Of a DNA stretch of 64,000 nucleotides, positions 17,457-25,919 are shown piece by piece. Made by a program: the position numbers and the translations under genes. The notes under the pieces were generated by a model, which did not search any database, was not told the DNA's origin, and saw only the letters and a list, made by a program, of their open reading frames with translations. Origin of the DNA: CAYUIS01 sp964444825 (GTDB taxonomy: Bacteria; Chloroflexota; Anaerolineae; B4-G1); contig CAYUIS010000004.1 in assembly GCA_964444825.1 (NCBI GenBank), positions 1 through 64,000 of the forward strand, in the 5' to 3' direction. Positions within the stretch are counted from its first letter, which is position 1; each line of letters opens with the position of its first letter.

Positions 17457-18083
17457 GTGATCCGTGTTGTTGTTGTAGACGACCATCCCCACGTTGCCAT
17501 CGCTTTGCGGGCGCTCTTGGAAAAGACGCCCGATATTCAGTTGGTGGCCGAATCACAGCGCGGTGGCGACGTGGTCGGGCTGGTGCGCCGGACGCGCCCG
17601 GACGTGTTGTTGCTCGACATGTTCATCGAGCCAGGCTTTGATGCACTTTCGGCGGTGCGTTCCCTGCGGGCCGATTTCCCCGACCTCAAGATCTGTCTGC
17701 TCAGCGCCTATCTCGAGCCCGCGTGGGTGCGCGACCTATTACAGGCTGGCGTCTATGGCTACATTCTCAAGGACGACGACTATGTCTCGCGCATCGACAC
17801 CATCATCCGCGACCTGGCCGACGGACGGATGTACCTTAGTCCGCAGGCATACGAGGCTCTGGCCCAGGCCACGCGCACCCAGAGTCCAGAGTCCACGCTG
17901 ACGGAACGAGAGATCGAGATCCTGCGCCTGGCGAAGCGTGGTTTGCCCAATCCACAGATTGCACAGTCCCTGCACCTCTCGCCCGGCACCGTGCGCAATC
18001 ACCTCAGCGCCGTTTATCGCAAGTTGGGCGTTCACAGCCGCCACGAGGCGCTCCAGGTGGCTGAGGAGCGCCATTTGATCTGA
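17457..18083 (+). CDS. NarL/LuxR-family response regulator
   Basis: 208 aa. Receiver domain (about 1-120) with acidic pair VVVDDH, phospho-acceptor Asp54 in LLLDMF and Lys in YILKDDD; LuxR helix-turn-helix (about 143-205) with LTEREIEILRLAKRG and SPGTVRNHLSAVYRKLGV. GTG start, preceded by AAAGGAAC at 8 nt. It is followed by its histidine kinase gene and transcribed away from the ABC exporter operon. It should bind DNA as a phosphorylated dimer; the palindrome at 17354-17366 is the obvious candidate site. Confidence 0.95.
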   Translation: MIRVVVVDDHPHVAIALRALLEKTPDIQLVAESQRGGDVVGLVRRTRPDVLLLDMFIEPGFDALSAVRSLRADFPDLKICLLSAYLEPAWVRDLLQAGVYGYILKDDDYVSRIDTIIRDLADGRMYLSPQAYEALAQATRTQSPESTLTEREIEILRLAKRGLPNPQIAQSLHLSPGTVRNHLSAVYRKLGVHSRHEALQVAEERHLI

Positions 18084-18090
18084 GACCGAA

Positions 18091-18122
18091 GAAACCAGGT
18101 TTTTGCCAAAAGCCTGGTTTCT
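18091..18122. repeat. Dispersed hairpin repeat, copy 1
   Basis: GAAACCAGG ... CCTGGTTTC inverted arms with a short AT-rich loop, in the gap between the regulator and kinase genes. It is one of seven loci with the same arms (others at 37060, 42192, 44262, 48141, 51529 and a diverged one at 61059). Confidence 0.8.
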
Positions 18123-18138
18123 GTATGCAGAAACAACG

Positions 18139-19374
18139 ATGGGAGAAAACACTGGCCTCTTGCTGATCGGCCTGGCCCTGGGGTGGCTCACCCTGGTGGC
18201 CGGGCTGTCGCTGTACCGGGGATGGCGCGGGTGGTGGCGCAACCGGCGCTATGGACCGTCCGTCGATCACAGCGTCCTGTTGGTTGAGTATGGGCGCAAG
18301 ATGACGAGCGCACCCGACCGCCAGGCTCTGGCCCAACTGCTGACCGCCGAACTCCCAAACGCACTGCAGGTGGCGCGCGCGGCGCTGTTGTTGCCGGAGG
18401 TTTACCAGCTCGTCGACGTCGAGACAGGTGACCTACGCCTGCCCGTCAGTCACGCCGCCGTCCGTTGGGTGGCATCAGGGGGGGAGGCGCAACGAACGAA
18501 CCGAGGCCGGTTGCACGAACTGCTCCAGCAGGGACCTGCCGACCTGGCGTGGACGCAGGTCTGGGTGCCCCTGATGCGTGGAACCGAGCTGCGCGGCATG
18601 TGGCTGCTGGGTGCACGGGATGGCAAGCTCCAATACGCGCCTGAAGATCTAGGCTGCCTGACGGCCGTGGGTCGCCAGGCAGCCGTCATGTTGGAAGCGA
18701 CCAACTATGCCGAACAGGAACGGCAGACCGCCTCAGAGATGCGGGTGCTCTATCGTCAGTTGGTGGCAGCGCGAGAGATGGAGCGCGGGCAGTTGGCGCG
18801 GGAACTGCACGACGGTGTGCTCCAGGATCTGTGCGCCGTGACCCGCGACCTGAAGGCGCTAGAGGCGCAAGTGGATGCCGACGGCTCGCTCTACGCGGAT
18901 CTGGCGGACCGCTCTGGCGAGACGGTGCAGTCGGTGCGCGCGATCTGCAACGACCTGCGCCCGCCGCTTCTACAGCACGACCTGATCACCGCGCTCAAGA
19001 CGCTGGTAGAGGAACTGGACCGGCGCTCTCCCGCGCCCGTTCACATCGAGATCGCGACCCAGACAGACAGCCTGCACCTACCCGACGACGTGGCGCTGGC
19101 TATCTTTCGCATCACCCAGGAAGCGCTGCACAACGCTATTCAGCACGCCGACGCCTCCGAGATCGCCGCGAGGCTGACCCAGTACCCTGATCGGTTGCGC
19201 CTGACGATCACCGACGACGGGCGCGGCATCAAGGGTGGCGTGGAACCGGCCCGCTTTGTGGCCCAGGGGCACCTGGGGCTGGCGGGGATGCGGGAACGGG
19301 CGGCGATGATCGGGGCCAAGCTGGATGTTCAGACAGCCGTCGACTATGGCACGGTGGTGATCCTCGAACTATAG
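18139..19374 (+). CDS. NarL-type sensor histidine kinase with GAF-like domain
   Basis: 411 aa. One N-terminal membrane helix (about 6-26), a GAF-like region (about 50-200), a HisKA_3 dimerisation/phospho-acceptor segment with the His in ARELHDGVLQDL, and a HATPase_c domain with NAIQHADA, DDGRGI and GHLGLAGMRERA. The ATG at 18139 is preferred over an in-frame TTG at 18103, which lies inside the hairpin repeat. It phosphorylates the regulator encoded upstream. Because the pair is divergent from the permease array it probably senses the exported compound or membrane stress, which is inference. Confidence 0.93.
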   Translation: MGENTGLLLIGLALGWLTLVAGLSLYRGWRGWWRNRRYGPSVDHSVLLVEYGRKMTSAPDRQALAQLLTAELPNALQVARAALLLPEVYQLVDVETGDLRLPVSHAAVRWVASGGEAQRTNRGRLHELLQQGPADLAWTQVWVPLMRGTELRGMWLLGARDGKLQYAPEDLGCLTAVGRQAAVMLEATNYAEQERQTASEMRVLYRQLVAAREMERGQLARELHDGVLQDLCAVTRDLKALEAQVDADGSLYADLADRSGETVQSVRAICNDLRPPLLQHDLITALKTLVEELDRRSPAPVHIEIATQTDSLHLPDDVALAIFRITQEALHNAIQHADASEIAARLTQYPDRLRLTITDDGRGIKGGVEPARFVAQGHLGLAGMRERAAMIGAKLDVQTAVDYGTVVILEL

Positions 19375-19392
19375 GCCCGGACGACAAGACTG

Positions 19393-19425
19393 GCTGGGCC
19401 GTGATGGAGACCACCACGGCCCAGC
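19393..19425. terminator. Terminator-like hairpin between convergent genes
   Basis: Perfect 11-bp stem GCTGGGCCGTG / CACGGCCCAGC with an 11-nt loop in the 89-bp space between the kinase gene and the convergent ABC-2 permease gene. Neither side has a clear T-run, so it may block readthrough in both directions by a factor-dependent route. Confidence 0.6.
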
Positions 19426-19463
19426 AGATTCATAGGCAGGCTATTTGAACCAGTATCTCTTGC

Positions 19464-20576
19464 TTATTCCCACCGCCAGAACCTAGCTGCCAGCACAAAG
19501 AGCACCACTAGCCATCCTCCCAGCACCCCAAAGTCCAGCCACAGCGGATGCAGCGGTGGTGCACCGGAGATGATCTGCCGCAGAGCATCGCTCAGGTAGG
19601 TGAGGGGCATAGCCGCCACCACCGGCCGGAGAAAGTCTGGCAGGATCTCAACTTCGAACAAGCTGCCTGAAAGGAACATCATCGGGAAATTGACGATTTG
19701 CACTATTGCCATCACCCCCTCCGTCGAGGCGGCCAGGCCGGCCAAAAAGTAGGCCAGGCTGATGAACACCAGCGCACCCATAGTCACCGCAGCGAGGAGC
19801 AGGAGCCAGTTGGTCCAGTCACCGGTGACCGTCACGCCAAAGCCGAGATACCCCACCAGCAGGAAGAGTGCTGCTTGAAGCAGTCCGACCGTCACCCGCC
19901 ACGCCACCTGCGCAACCAGCAACGCGCCCGTAGTGAGTGGCGTCACACTGAGTCGCCGCAGTACCTGCCCCTCGCGTTGCTGCACCAACGGCATAGCCGT
20001 GCCAAAGAGACCCAACCAGAATAGCGCGATCCCCAGCAGGTTGGGCACGTGGAGATCGATCGGCCGCAGCGGACTGGTCTGCACACTCTTCTCCACCATC
20101 ACCAACGGAGGCGGCGAACCACTAATGGTCGCGTTTGCCTCGCTCAGCAGGGCGCGCACCATTCCCAGGCCTACGCCTCCCGAGATCGACCGTGCTGGGT
20201 CGTAAAAGACCTCTACCGCAGCGGGCTCCTCGCTGGCCAACGAATCGGTCAAGTCCTGTGGAAGCAGGATGACGACGCTGAGATCCCCTTTCTTCAGTGC
20301 CTGCACCATCTCGGCTCGCGTGCCGGTGTGCAGATCGAGCACCTCCTCTTCTTCATCCGCCAGAGAGGATTCCAGGTTCGCCAGGAACTGCTCTCCGGCC
20401 GGTCCGGCATCCTCGTTCACCACGCCAAGTTCCAGGGTGACTCCGCCGCTGCCACTAAAGATCAGGCCGAAGAAAGCGGCCAGAACGACGGGCAGCAGCA
20501 ACACCAGGAACGTCGCCATAGGTTCACGCATAAACTCTCTGGCGTTTGCCAGATACAGGGCTTTGATCTCCCTCAT
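19464..20576 (-). CDS. ABC-2 type transporter permease
   Basis: 370 aa. ABC2_membrane_3 layout: helix 1 near the N-terminus (FLVLLLPVVLAAFFGLIF, about 22-42), a long extracellular loop (about 45-175), then five hydrophobic helices. The ATG follows GGAGG and overlaps the TGA of the ATPase gene by 4 nt (ATGA). It forms an exporter with that ATPase. Drug, lipid or polysaccharide export is possible, but the substrate is not evident. Confidence 0.93.
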   Translation of the reverse strand: MREIKALYLANAREFMREPMATFLVLLLPVVLAAFFGLIFSGSGGVTLELGVVNEDAGPAGEQFLANLESSLADEEEEVLDLHTGTRAEMVQALKKGDLSVVILLPQDLTDSLASEEPAAVEVFYDPARSISGGVGLGMVRALLSEANATISGSPPPLVMVEKSVQTSPLRPIDLHVPNLLGIALFWLGLFGTAMPLVQQREGQVLRRLSVTPLTTGALLVAQVAWRVTVGLLQAALFLLVGYLGFGVTVTGDWTNWLLLLAAVTMGALVFISLAYFLAGLAASTEGVMAIVQIVNFPMMFLSGSLFEVEILPDFLRPVVAAMPLTYLSDALRQIISGAPPLHPLWLDFGVLGGWLVVLFVLAARFWRWE

Positions 20577-21493
20577 GCTCGGATCCTCCTTCCAGTTACT
20601 TTGAGAAACACGTCCTCCAGCGTGGCCTGGCGGATGATCATGTCCTTGAAGGCCAGTGTGCCGGCTGTCACCAGGTCGAACAGTCCAGCCATCGTGCGAG
20701 GTACATCGGTCGAATACAGGGTGGGGTGTCCATTTTCAAAGAGCGCCTGGGTGACACCAGGCAGTTCGGTCAGCCGTTGGCGGGGCAGATCGCCCACAGA
20801 GACGAACTCGATGGCTGTCTCCTGAAAGTGCTGGTTGATGAGCGCCTCTGGTCTATCCAGGGCGATGATCCGCCCGTGATCCATCACCGCCACCCGGTCG
20901 CACAACTGCTCAGCCTCCTCCATATAATGGGTGGTCAGCAGCACGGTCTTGCCGGTGAGCTTTAACTCGCGCACCACGTCCCACAATCCACGCCGTGCCT
21001 GAGGGTCGAGACCGGTCGTTGGTTCGTCGAGAAAGATCAGGTCAGGGTCGTTGATCAACGCCAGGGCTACGGCCAGGCGTTGCCGTTGCCCGCCGGAGAG
21101 GTCCTTGCTTGGGGTCCTGGCCTTTTCCTGCAAGCCGACCAGTTCGATCACCTCGTCGGTGGGCCGGGCTTTGGGAAAGAGATGGGCAAAGAGTTCGACC
21201 AACTCGCGCACCGTCAACCGGGGGTACAGGCCGGTGGTCTGCAACTGTGCCCCGATTCGGGCTTTGATCTGCCGCGCCTGCGTAGCGTGGGCCATTCCCA
21301 GCAGGGTAATCGACCCCCTATCCGGCTGCCGCAGCCCGAGGATGGATTCCACCGTGGTGGTCTTGCCCGCGCCGTTGGGGCCGAGCAGGCCAAAGATCTC
21401 GCCCGCTGCGACGTCAAAGCTCACACCGTCGACGGCCACCGTGTCTCCGTACTGTTTGTACAGGTCGTTTACTGTGATGCTTGTGCGATTCAT
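20573..21493 (-). CDS. ABC-2 type transporter ATP-binding protein
   Basis: 306 aa. Walker A GPNGAGKTT, signature DLSGGQRQRLAVALAL, Walker B LIFLDEPTTGLD and switch His in LLTTHYMEEAE. The C-terminal 80 residues (DLPRQRLTELPGVTQALFEN and on) are the regulatory tail typical of DrrA/CcmA-like ATPases. The start MNRTSITVNDLYKQYG was chosen because GGGAGG lies 8 nt upstream and the frame overlaps the previous TGA as ATGA. A longer upstream frame reads antisense-like sequence of the neighbouring membrane gene and is rejected. Confidence 0.95.
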   Translation of the reverse strand: MNRTSITVNDLYKQYGDTVAVDGVSFDVAAGEIFGLLGPNGAGKTTTVESILGLRQPDRGSITLLGMAHATQARQIKARIGAQLQTTGLYPRLTVRELVELFAHLFPKARPTDEVIELVGLQEKARTPSKDLSGGQRQRLAVALALINDPDLIFLDEPTTGLDPQARRGLWDVVRELKLTGKTVLLTTHYMEEAEQLCDRVAVMDHGRIIALDRPEALINQHFQETAIEFVSVGDLPRQRLTELPGVTQALFENGHPTLYSTDVPRTMAGLFDLVTAGTLAFKDMIIRQATLEDVFLKVTGRRIRA

Positions 21494-22428
21494 AGTGTTG
21501 CCTCCCTTTTGCTCGGGTGTCCCGGCCGCCGGAGCAGATTGCGTATGGAAACGTGCCGGCGCTGTAACACCCAGGCGACGATCCAGCCGAACAAAAAGTT
21601 CGACGATGTCACCTCCACAAAGTGTGCCCGTCGGATTGCCTCGGGCATGATCGGGTTGGGCATCAGCAGGAGAAATCCCATCAGGACAGAGAACAGAAGG
21701 GCCACTGCCAGGTTGGATTCCCACCGTTGGCCCTCCATCATCCGGATCACGGGCAGCGCCAGGATTGCCCATATGATGCCCCGCGCCACTTGCAGGAGTG
21801 GCATCCAAGCGGGTGTTTGGAGATCCCCGTAATAGCTCTGAAATGCGTCGCCGACGAGCGGCATGAATACGAGTAAGCCAAACGAAAAGTAGACGGCTAC
21901 GTAGATGGCCCCGATTGCCAGGAGCCTCCCAATCCACCTCATCCAGCCCATGTCGGGCATCCGGTCGGGCTTCTGAGTGTCTCTAGCCCCCGTCATCTTG
22001 CCGTGGATTAGGACAGCCATGGGTGAAAACAACGCTGCTACGACGGCCCCATGGGCAAACTGGTGGGGAATCATTGCGGCCGGCATAATGTCTACCAAGT
22101 ATTTGAGAAACACAACCGCCTCAATCGCCGACAGGAACGTCGTTACGCCGTATTGCACCAAAAAGATCGCTAGAATCAGCCGCCAGCCGGTCCACCGCGA
22201 GCGAACGATGGGATAGCTTAGCACGGCGGCATGGCACGCGCACACAATCAGCAGGGGCAATACCGCGTCCGCTGGGTCTATGGACTGCACAAAGTATGTC
22301 GCTAGCTCAGCGGTGGGGATTGGCAGGACGATGCCCATCACAGTATTAGCCACCGAGTAGCACAGGAACAGGATGATGGTCAGGGCGACTATTTTGAGCC
22401 CTAGAGTAAGTTTTGCTTTGGCTTTCAT
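21490..22428 (-). CDS. Integral membrane protein of unknown function
   Basis: 312 aa with about eight hydrophobic helices spread over the length and a basic C-terminus (LQRRHVSIRNLLRRPGHPSKRE). I recognise no family. The start MKAKAKLTLGLKIVALTI is preferred over an ATG 16 codons upstream because a membrane segment begins at once and GGGGG precedes it. It is the second gene of the ABC-2 operon, overlapping the ATPase start by 4 nt, so it may be an accessory subunit or an immunity-type protein. That role is a guess from context. Confidence 0.85.
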   Translation of the reverse strand: MKAKAKLTLGLKIVALTIILFLCYSVANTVMGIVLPIPTAELATYFVQSIDPADAVLPLLIVCACHAAVLSYPIVRSRWTGWRLILAIFLVQYGVTTFLSAIEAVVFLKYLVDIMPAAMIPHQFAHGAVVAALFSPMAVLIHGKMTGARDTQKPDRMPDMGWMRWIGRLLAIGAIYVAVYFSFGLLVFMPLVGDAFQSYYGDLQTPAWMPLLQVARGIIWAILALPVIRMMEGQRWESNLAVALLFSVLMGFLLLMPNPIMPEAIRRAHFVEVTSSNFLFGWIVAWVLQRRHVSIRNLLRRPGHPSKREATL

Positions 22429-22483
22429 TCGAGTTTCCCCCCTGTATGAAATACCGCAATGATTATGTCCACTCACGTTCTTC

Positions 22484-22672
22484 CTATGCGTCCGTGTTCT
22501 GAAGAGCAGCCAGCGCGAGGGTGAACAAGCCTATCCCCAGCAGGGTGATGTGGACATCGACCGATGCGGTGTTCAGGACGCCCAGCACCACACTGGTGAC
22601 GGACATTCCCAGTGCCACAGCCTTTAGCACCAGGTCGACGATTGAGCTAACGCTAGTCTTTTGGTTTTCCAT
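22484..22672 (-). CDS. Small two-helix membrane protein, unknown function
   Basis: 62 aa with two hydrophobic stretches (about 10-33 and 40-57) and a short polar N-terminus MENQKTS. The ATG follows AGGAGG by 9 nt. It is the first gene of the ABC-2 operon, behind a TATAAT box. No homology recognised. Confidence 0.75.
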   Translation of the reverse strand: MENQKTSVSSIVDLVLKAVALGMSVTSVVLGVLNTASVDVHITLLGIGLFTLALAALQNTDA

Positions 22673-22705
22673 CCGAGTTGACCTCCTATGTGTTGGACTT
22701 TAGTC

Positions 22706-22720
22706 ATTATACGCGCGTAT
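22706..22720 (-). promoter_or_regulatory. -10 box TATAAT with overlapping palindrome ATACGCGCGTAT
   Basis: A perfect TATAAT on the minus strand (22706-22711) stands 34 bp before the small membrane protein ATG, but no good -35 lies 17 bp upstream. A perfect 12-bp palindrome (22709-22720) overlaps its upstream half. This looks like a regulated promoter of the ABC-2 operon, with the palindrome as candidate operator for the regulator at 24070-24702. Confidence 0.5.
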
Positions 22721-22788
22721 GCCGGCCCGCGCATCGTCTGACTGAACATATCTGCACTTGTACCTTTGGACAGTGTACGAAGGTGCAA

Positions 22789-22818
22789 TTGCATTCCCGT
22801 CTCTTTTTGTGGTACAAT
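22789..22818 (+). promoter_or_regulatory. Promoter of the second two-component system (TTGCAT-N18-TACAAT)
   Basis: TTGCAT (22789-22794) and TACAAT (22813-22818) on the + strand, just upstream of the GGAGG (22824-22828) serving the kinase ATG at 22835. The implied 5' leader is nearly absent if this box is used, so the start could lie a little further upstream. An imperfect inverted repeat (TGCACTTGTAC ... GTACGAAGGTGCA, 22753-22787) precedes it. Confidence 0.5.
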
Positions 22819-22834
22819 GGGCTGGAGGTTAAAA

Positions 22835-24073
22835 ATGGCACAACCATACCGGCCTTCTACTGACGAGATGACGATCCGCGAGGAAATCGCGGGGATATGG
22901 CCCTTTTTTGCATTGGTGACGCTTGTTATCGCGGGAGGCTATGTGACGGCCCTGTTCTCCCAGCGAGCTTTGCACCAGCCGCTCCGGCTGGCGATCTTTA
23001 CCCTGCTGATGCTGCTGCACGGCGGTCTGTACTGGTTGGTGGGGTACTTGATCAGATACAGGCGCTGGTTGCCGATCTACTTTGTCGTGCAAGGGGCACT
23101 GGCCTTTGCCATCGGGCTTCTCACACCTGGCCATTGGTTAACGATCGCGCTCCATCTGGCCTTGGCTGGCCTCATGATCGGCGCCTTGTGGCCCAACGTG
23201 CGTGCGAGCATCCTGGCAGCGCTGATTTGCTTTGCACTCCTGGCGCTCAACCTTGGTCTCACATCGTGGGACCTGCAGGCGCTTCTCGAGTTCTTGCCAC
23301 TCGTTGGGTTTATGCTGTTGTTCGTGTTTATCTATGTGGCACTCCTCGTCCATCAAGTTGAGGCCCATGAGCAGACCCAGAAGCTCTTGCGCGAACTGGA
23401 GATCGCCCATCAGCGGCTGCAGGCGTATGCCGATCAGGTTGAGGAGTTGACCCTCAGCCAGGAGCGGGAGCGGATGGCCCGCGAGTTGCACGATACGCTA
23501 GCTCAAGGCGTAGCAGGCTTGATCCTGCAACTGGAAGCGGCTGACGGTCACCTGGAGCACGGCAATTCAGCGCGAGCGCACGCGGTGGTACAGCAAGCGA
23601 TGCAGGGTGCCAGAACGACGCTGGACGAAGCACGTCGGGCAATCCAGGCGCTGCGTCCAGCGGCACTGGAGCAGGGTGACCTGGTCGATGCCCTGAAACG
23701 GGAAGTAGGTCAATTCACTACCACGACCGGCACGCCTGCCACGCTTGATATCGACGGCAGCCTGTCCGAGCTGGCGATCGATGGTGCTCAGAATGTCCTT
23801 CGTATCGTTCAGGAGAGCCTGACCAATGTCGCCCGCCACGCCGACGCCAGTCACGTCTTGGTTCGACTGGCAGAGCGGGATGGGTTTCTCCAGGTGATGG
23901 TCCAGGATGATGGTGTGGGATTCGATCTGGTTGAGGCGCAAGGACAGCCGGACAGATTTGGGCTGGCGGGGATGGAGGAACGGGCGCAGCGCATAGGCGG
24001 GGTACTGCAGGTGGAGAGCGCGGCAGGGGAGGGGACCACGGTAACGCTCCAGGTCAAAGGGGAAGGGCAATGA
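22835..24073 (+). CDS. NarL-type sensor histidine kinase with multi-helix membrane domain
   Basis: 412 aa. Five to six N-terminal membrane helices (about 25-185), a short coiled coil (HQVEAHEQTQKLLRELEIA), a HisKA_3 segment with the phospho-acceptor His in ARELHDTLAQGVAG and a HATPase_c domain (NVARHADA, DDGVGFD, FGLAGMEERAQRIGG). The DesK/LiaS-like architecture suggests sensing within or near the membrane. The ATG was chosen for its GGAGG at 6 nt; a longer upstream frame would cross the promoter. Its TGA overlaps the next ATG (ATGA). Confidence 0.94.
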   Translation: MAQPYRPSTDEMTIREEIAGIWPFFALVTLVIAGGYVTALFSQRALHQPLRLAIFTLLMLLHGGLYWLVGYLIRYRRWLPIYFVVQGALAFAIGLLTPGHWLTIALHLALAGLMIGALWPNVRASILAALICFALLALNLGLTSWDLQALLEFLPLVGFMLLFVFIYVALLVHQVEAHEQTQKLLRELEIAHQRLQAYADQVEELTLSQERERMARELHDTLAQGVAGLILQLEAADGHLEHGNSARAHAVVQQAMQGARTTLDEARRAIQALRPAALEQGDLVDALKREVGQFTTTTGTPATLDIDGSLSELAIDGAQNVLRIVQESLTNVARHADASHVLVRLAERDGFLQVMVQDDGVGFDLVEAQGQPDRFGLAGMEERAQRIGGVLQVESAAGEGTTVTLQVKGEGQ

Positions 24074-24702
24074 TCCGCGTCCTGATCGCCGACGACCATA
24101 TGGTGGTTCGCGAAGGGCTGCACACCATTCTGGAGGTAGCCGAGGATCTTGTTCCGGTAGGGGAGGCATCCGACGGCGCCGAGGCCGTGAGGCTGGCGGG
24201 CGAACTCTTGCCTGACGTGGTGCTGATGGACCTGCGTATGCCCAATATGGATGGCATTGAGGCTATCCGACAGATCAAGGCCCTCTATCCCAATGTAGAG
24301 ATCGTTATCCTGACGACCTATGATGACGACGAGTACATCGTGCGCGGACTGCAGGCCGGGGCGCGGGGATATCTGCTCAAGGATGCTGGACGCCAGGCGC
24401 TGTTCGAGTCCATCCGGGCCGCCGCGCGGGGTGAGTCACTCCTACCATCGGCAGTGGTCGATAGGGTTGTGGCTCATCTGGCGAGGCCCCGGCCGGTCGA
24501 ACAGGATACACTGTCGCAGCGTGAGCAGGAGGTGCTGGCGCTCTTGGCGCAGGGGGCGGCGAACAAGGAAATCGCGGCGCAGCTTCACATCACCGAACGC
24601 ACCGTCAAAGCCCACGTGACGAGCATATTCAACAAACTCGGCGTGAACTCCCGCGCCGAGGCGGTGGCCGTCGCCCTGCGAAGCGGGCTCCTGCCTGCAT
24701 AG
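24070..24702 (+). CDS. NarL/LuxR-family response regulator
   Basis: 210 aa. Receiver with IADDHMVVREGL, phospho-acceptor Asp54 in LMDLRMPNMDG and Lys in YLLKDAG; C-terminal LuxR helix-turn-helix with LSQREQEVLALLAQG and TERTVKAHVTSIFNKLGV. Translationally coupled to the kinase. By analogy with DesKR/LiaSR-type pairs next to ABC exporters it likely controls the divergent operon at 19464-22672. Confidence 0.96.
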   Translation: MIRVLIADDHMVVREGLHTILEVAEDLVPVGEASDGAEAVRLAGELLPDVVLMDLRMPNMDGIEAIRQIKALYPNVEIVILTTYDDDEYIVRGLQAGARGYLLKDAGRQALFESIRAAARGESLLPSAVVDRVVAHLARPRPVEQDTLSQREQEVLALLAQGAANKEIAAQLHITERTVKAHVTSIFNKLGVNSRAEAVAVALRSGLLPA

Positions 24703-24733
24703 CCACCGGGCTGGTTGCCGCCTTCCTATCCAC

Positions 24734-25828
24734 CTAACCCTGCCGGAAACGCAACGCGTCCGTCGGACAGACCGTGGTGCATAGACCACACGAGCGGCAC
24801 CGCGCCTTTTCGAGAATCATCTCCACTTCGGGGGTGAGGTGGCGGGCTCTGTAGGCGCACGCGGTGACACAGCGGCCACATTGGGTGCACAGTTCTGGGT
24901 CGAAGCAAAAGTCGAGCGCGGCGGAAGGGATGGACCTCTGCAGGTGGGGTAGGGCCAGGCCGCGTAATTCCTCCAGACTGGCGTAGTGGTGCTGCTCCAG
25001 CCATCGTTCCAGGCGGACCAGTGTCTTGCCGAACCATCCCAGCCCCTGAAGCAGGGGAGCGGTGTGGACACCTACCGCTGTCGCGCCAGCCATCACCATC
25101 TCGACGGCATGTTCCGCTTGCCCTACTCCCCCGGTGCCCACTACCGGGACGTCGTGCTGAAGACAGACTTCGGCCACGGCGCGCAGAGCGACGGGGCGGA
25201 TAGCACTACCCGACAGCCAGGCGAAAGAGCCCAGCATCGGTTGCCCGGTCTCGACGTCCACCCGCAGTGCCGGGCCGATGGAGTCGATGGCGGTCACGCC
25301 GTCGGCGCCGGCCTGCAGGCATCCATCCACCACCCCTGCGAGGTCGGGCCAGTTGGCGCTGACCTTGATCAGGACGGGGATCGTGACGTTCCGCTTCGCC
25401 GCTGCCACCATCGGCGCGGCATCGCGTGCCTGGTAGGAGACCAGTTCCAGCATATCGGCCCCGGCCGCGGCCAGAGGCGCTGCCAGTTGTTCCACCTCGG
25501 CAGGCGTGTGACCAGTGCTGGCGATGATGACCCTGTTCTGGAGAGCATTGTCCCTGTCAGCAAGAGTGGGCAGTTCCTCTTCGATCCACTGCAAAGCCGA
25601 TAGATCGGACCAGCCCTCGGTGTTGAGCATACTCCCGCGTCCTGCCGCGGCGATGTGGGGCATAGGGTTGGTCGTCGCCTCAGGACGGATGGTCTTGGTG
25701 ACCACTGCTGCCGCACCGGCGTCAAATGCTGCCTGAATCGCTTCCGCGTTCCAGGAGAGCGGGCCGGAAGCCAGGACGAGGGGGTTCGGTAGTCTAATGC
25801 CGCATAGGGCTACAGTCAGGTCAGACAC
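24734..25828 (-). CDS. DHODH/PreA-like flavoprotein with C-terminal 2[4Fe-4S] ferredoxin
   Basis: 364 aa. A TIM-barrel DHODH-like domain (about 1-300; LPNPLVLASGPLSWN, VVGTGGV, MAGATAVGVHTA) is followed by two CxxCxxC clusters (CTQCGRCVTACAY, CRSCGLCTTVCP). Dihydropyrimidine and dihydroorotate dehydrogenases share this fold. The usual active-site motif (NxSCP) reads LELVSYQAR here, so the catalytic Cys is missing, which argues for a changed reaction. The GTG start (VSDLTVALCG) was chosen because AAGGAGG lies 4 nt upstream. It is the last gene of the minus-strand block, 3' of the SsnA-like gene, and converges with the regulator gene across 31 bp. Confidence 0.87.
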   Translation of the reverse strand: MSDLTVALCGIRLPNPLVLASGPLSWNAEAIQAAFDAGAAAVVTKTIRPEATTNPMPHIAAAGRGSMLNTEGWSDLSALQWIEEELPTLADRDNALQNRVIIASTGHTPAEVEQLAAPLAAAGADMLELVSYQARDAAPMVAAAKRNVTIPVLIKVSANWPDLAGVVDGCLQAGADGVTAIDSIGPALRVDVETGQPMLGSFAWLSGSAIRPVALRAVAEVCLQHDVPVVGTGGVGQAEHAVEMVMAGATAVGVHTAPLLQGLGWFGKTLVRLERWLEQHHYASLEELRGLALPHLQRSIPSAALDFCFDPELCTQCGRCVTACAYRARHLTPEVEMILEKARCRSCGLCTTVCPTDALRFRQG

Positions 25829-25919
25829 TGTGCCTCCTTGCTGCTTCAAGTGTCAGAGCTTCAGGTTATCGTGAATGGCTCGACCAAGAACCTGAGGCCC
25901 GGAAACAGATGACCCTGGA

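Noticed and set aside
17206..17556. N-terminal extension of the 58-aa remnant to 175 residues
   Set aside because: It reads through promoters, the palindrome and the start of the divergent regulator gene; the conserved MNPLS start with ribosome binding site is inside.
18103..18138. TTG start giving a 423-aa kinase
   Set aside because: The TTG lies in hairpin repeat copy 1 and has no ribosome binding site; the ATG at 18139 is more plausible.
21494..21937. Extension of the ABC-2 ATPase by 148 residues
   Set aside because: The extra part lies in another frame of the neighbouring membrane protein gene, and the ATPase family starts at MNRTSITVNDL.
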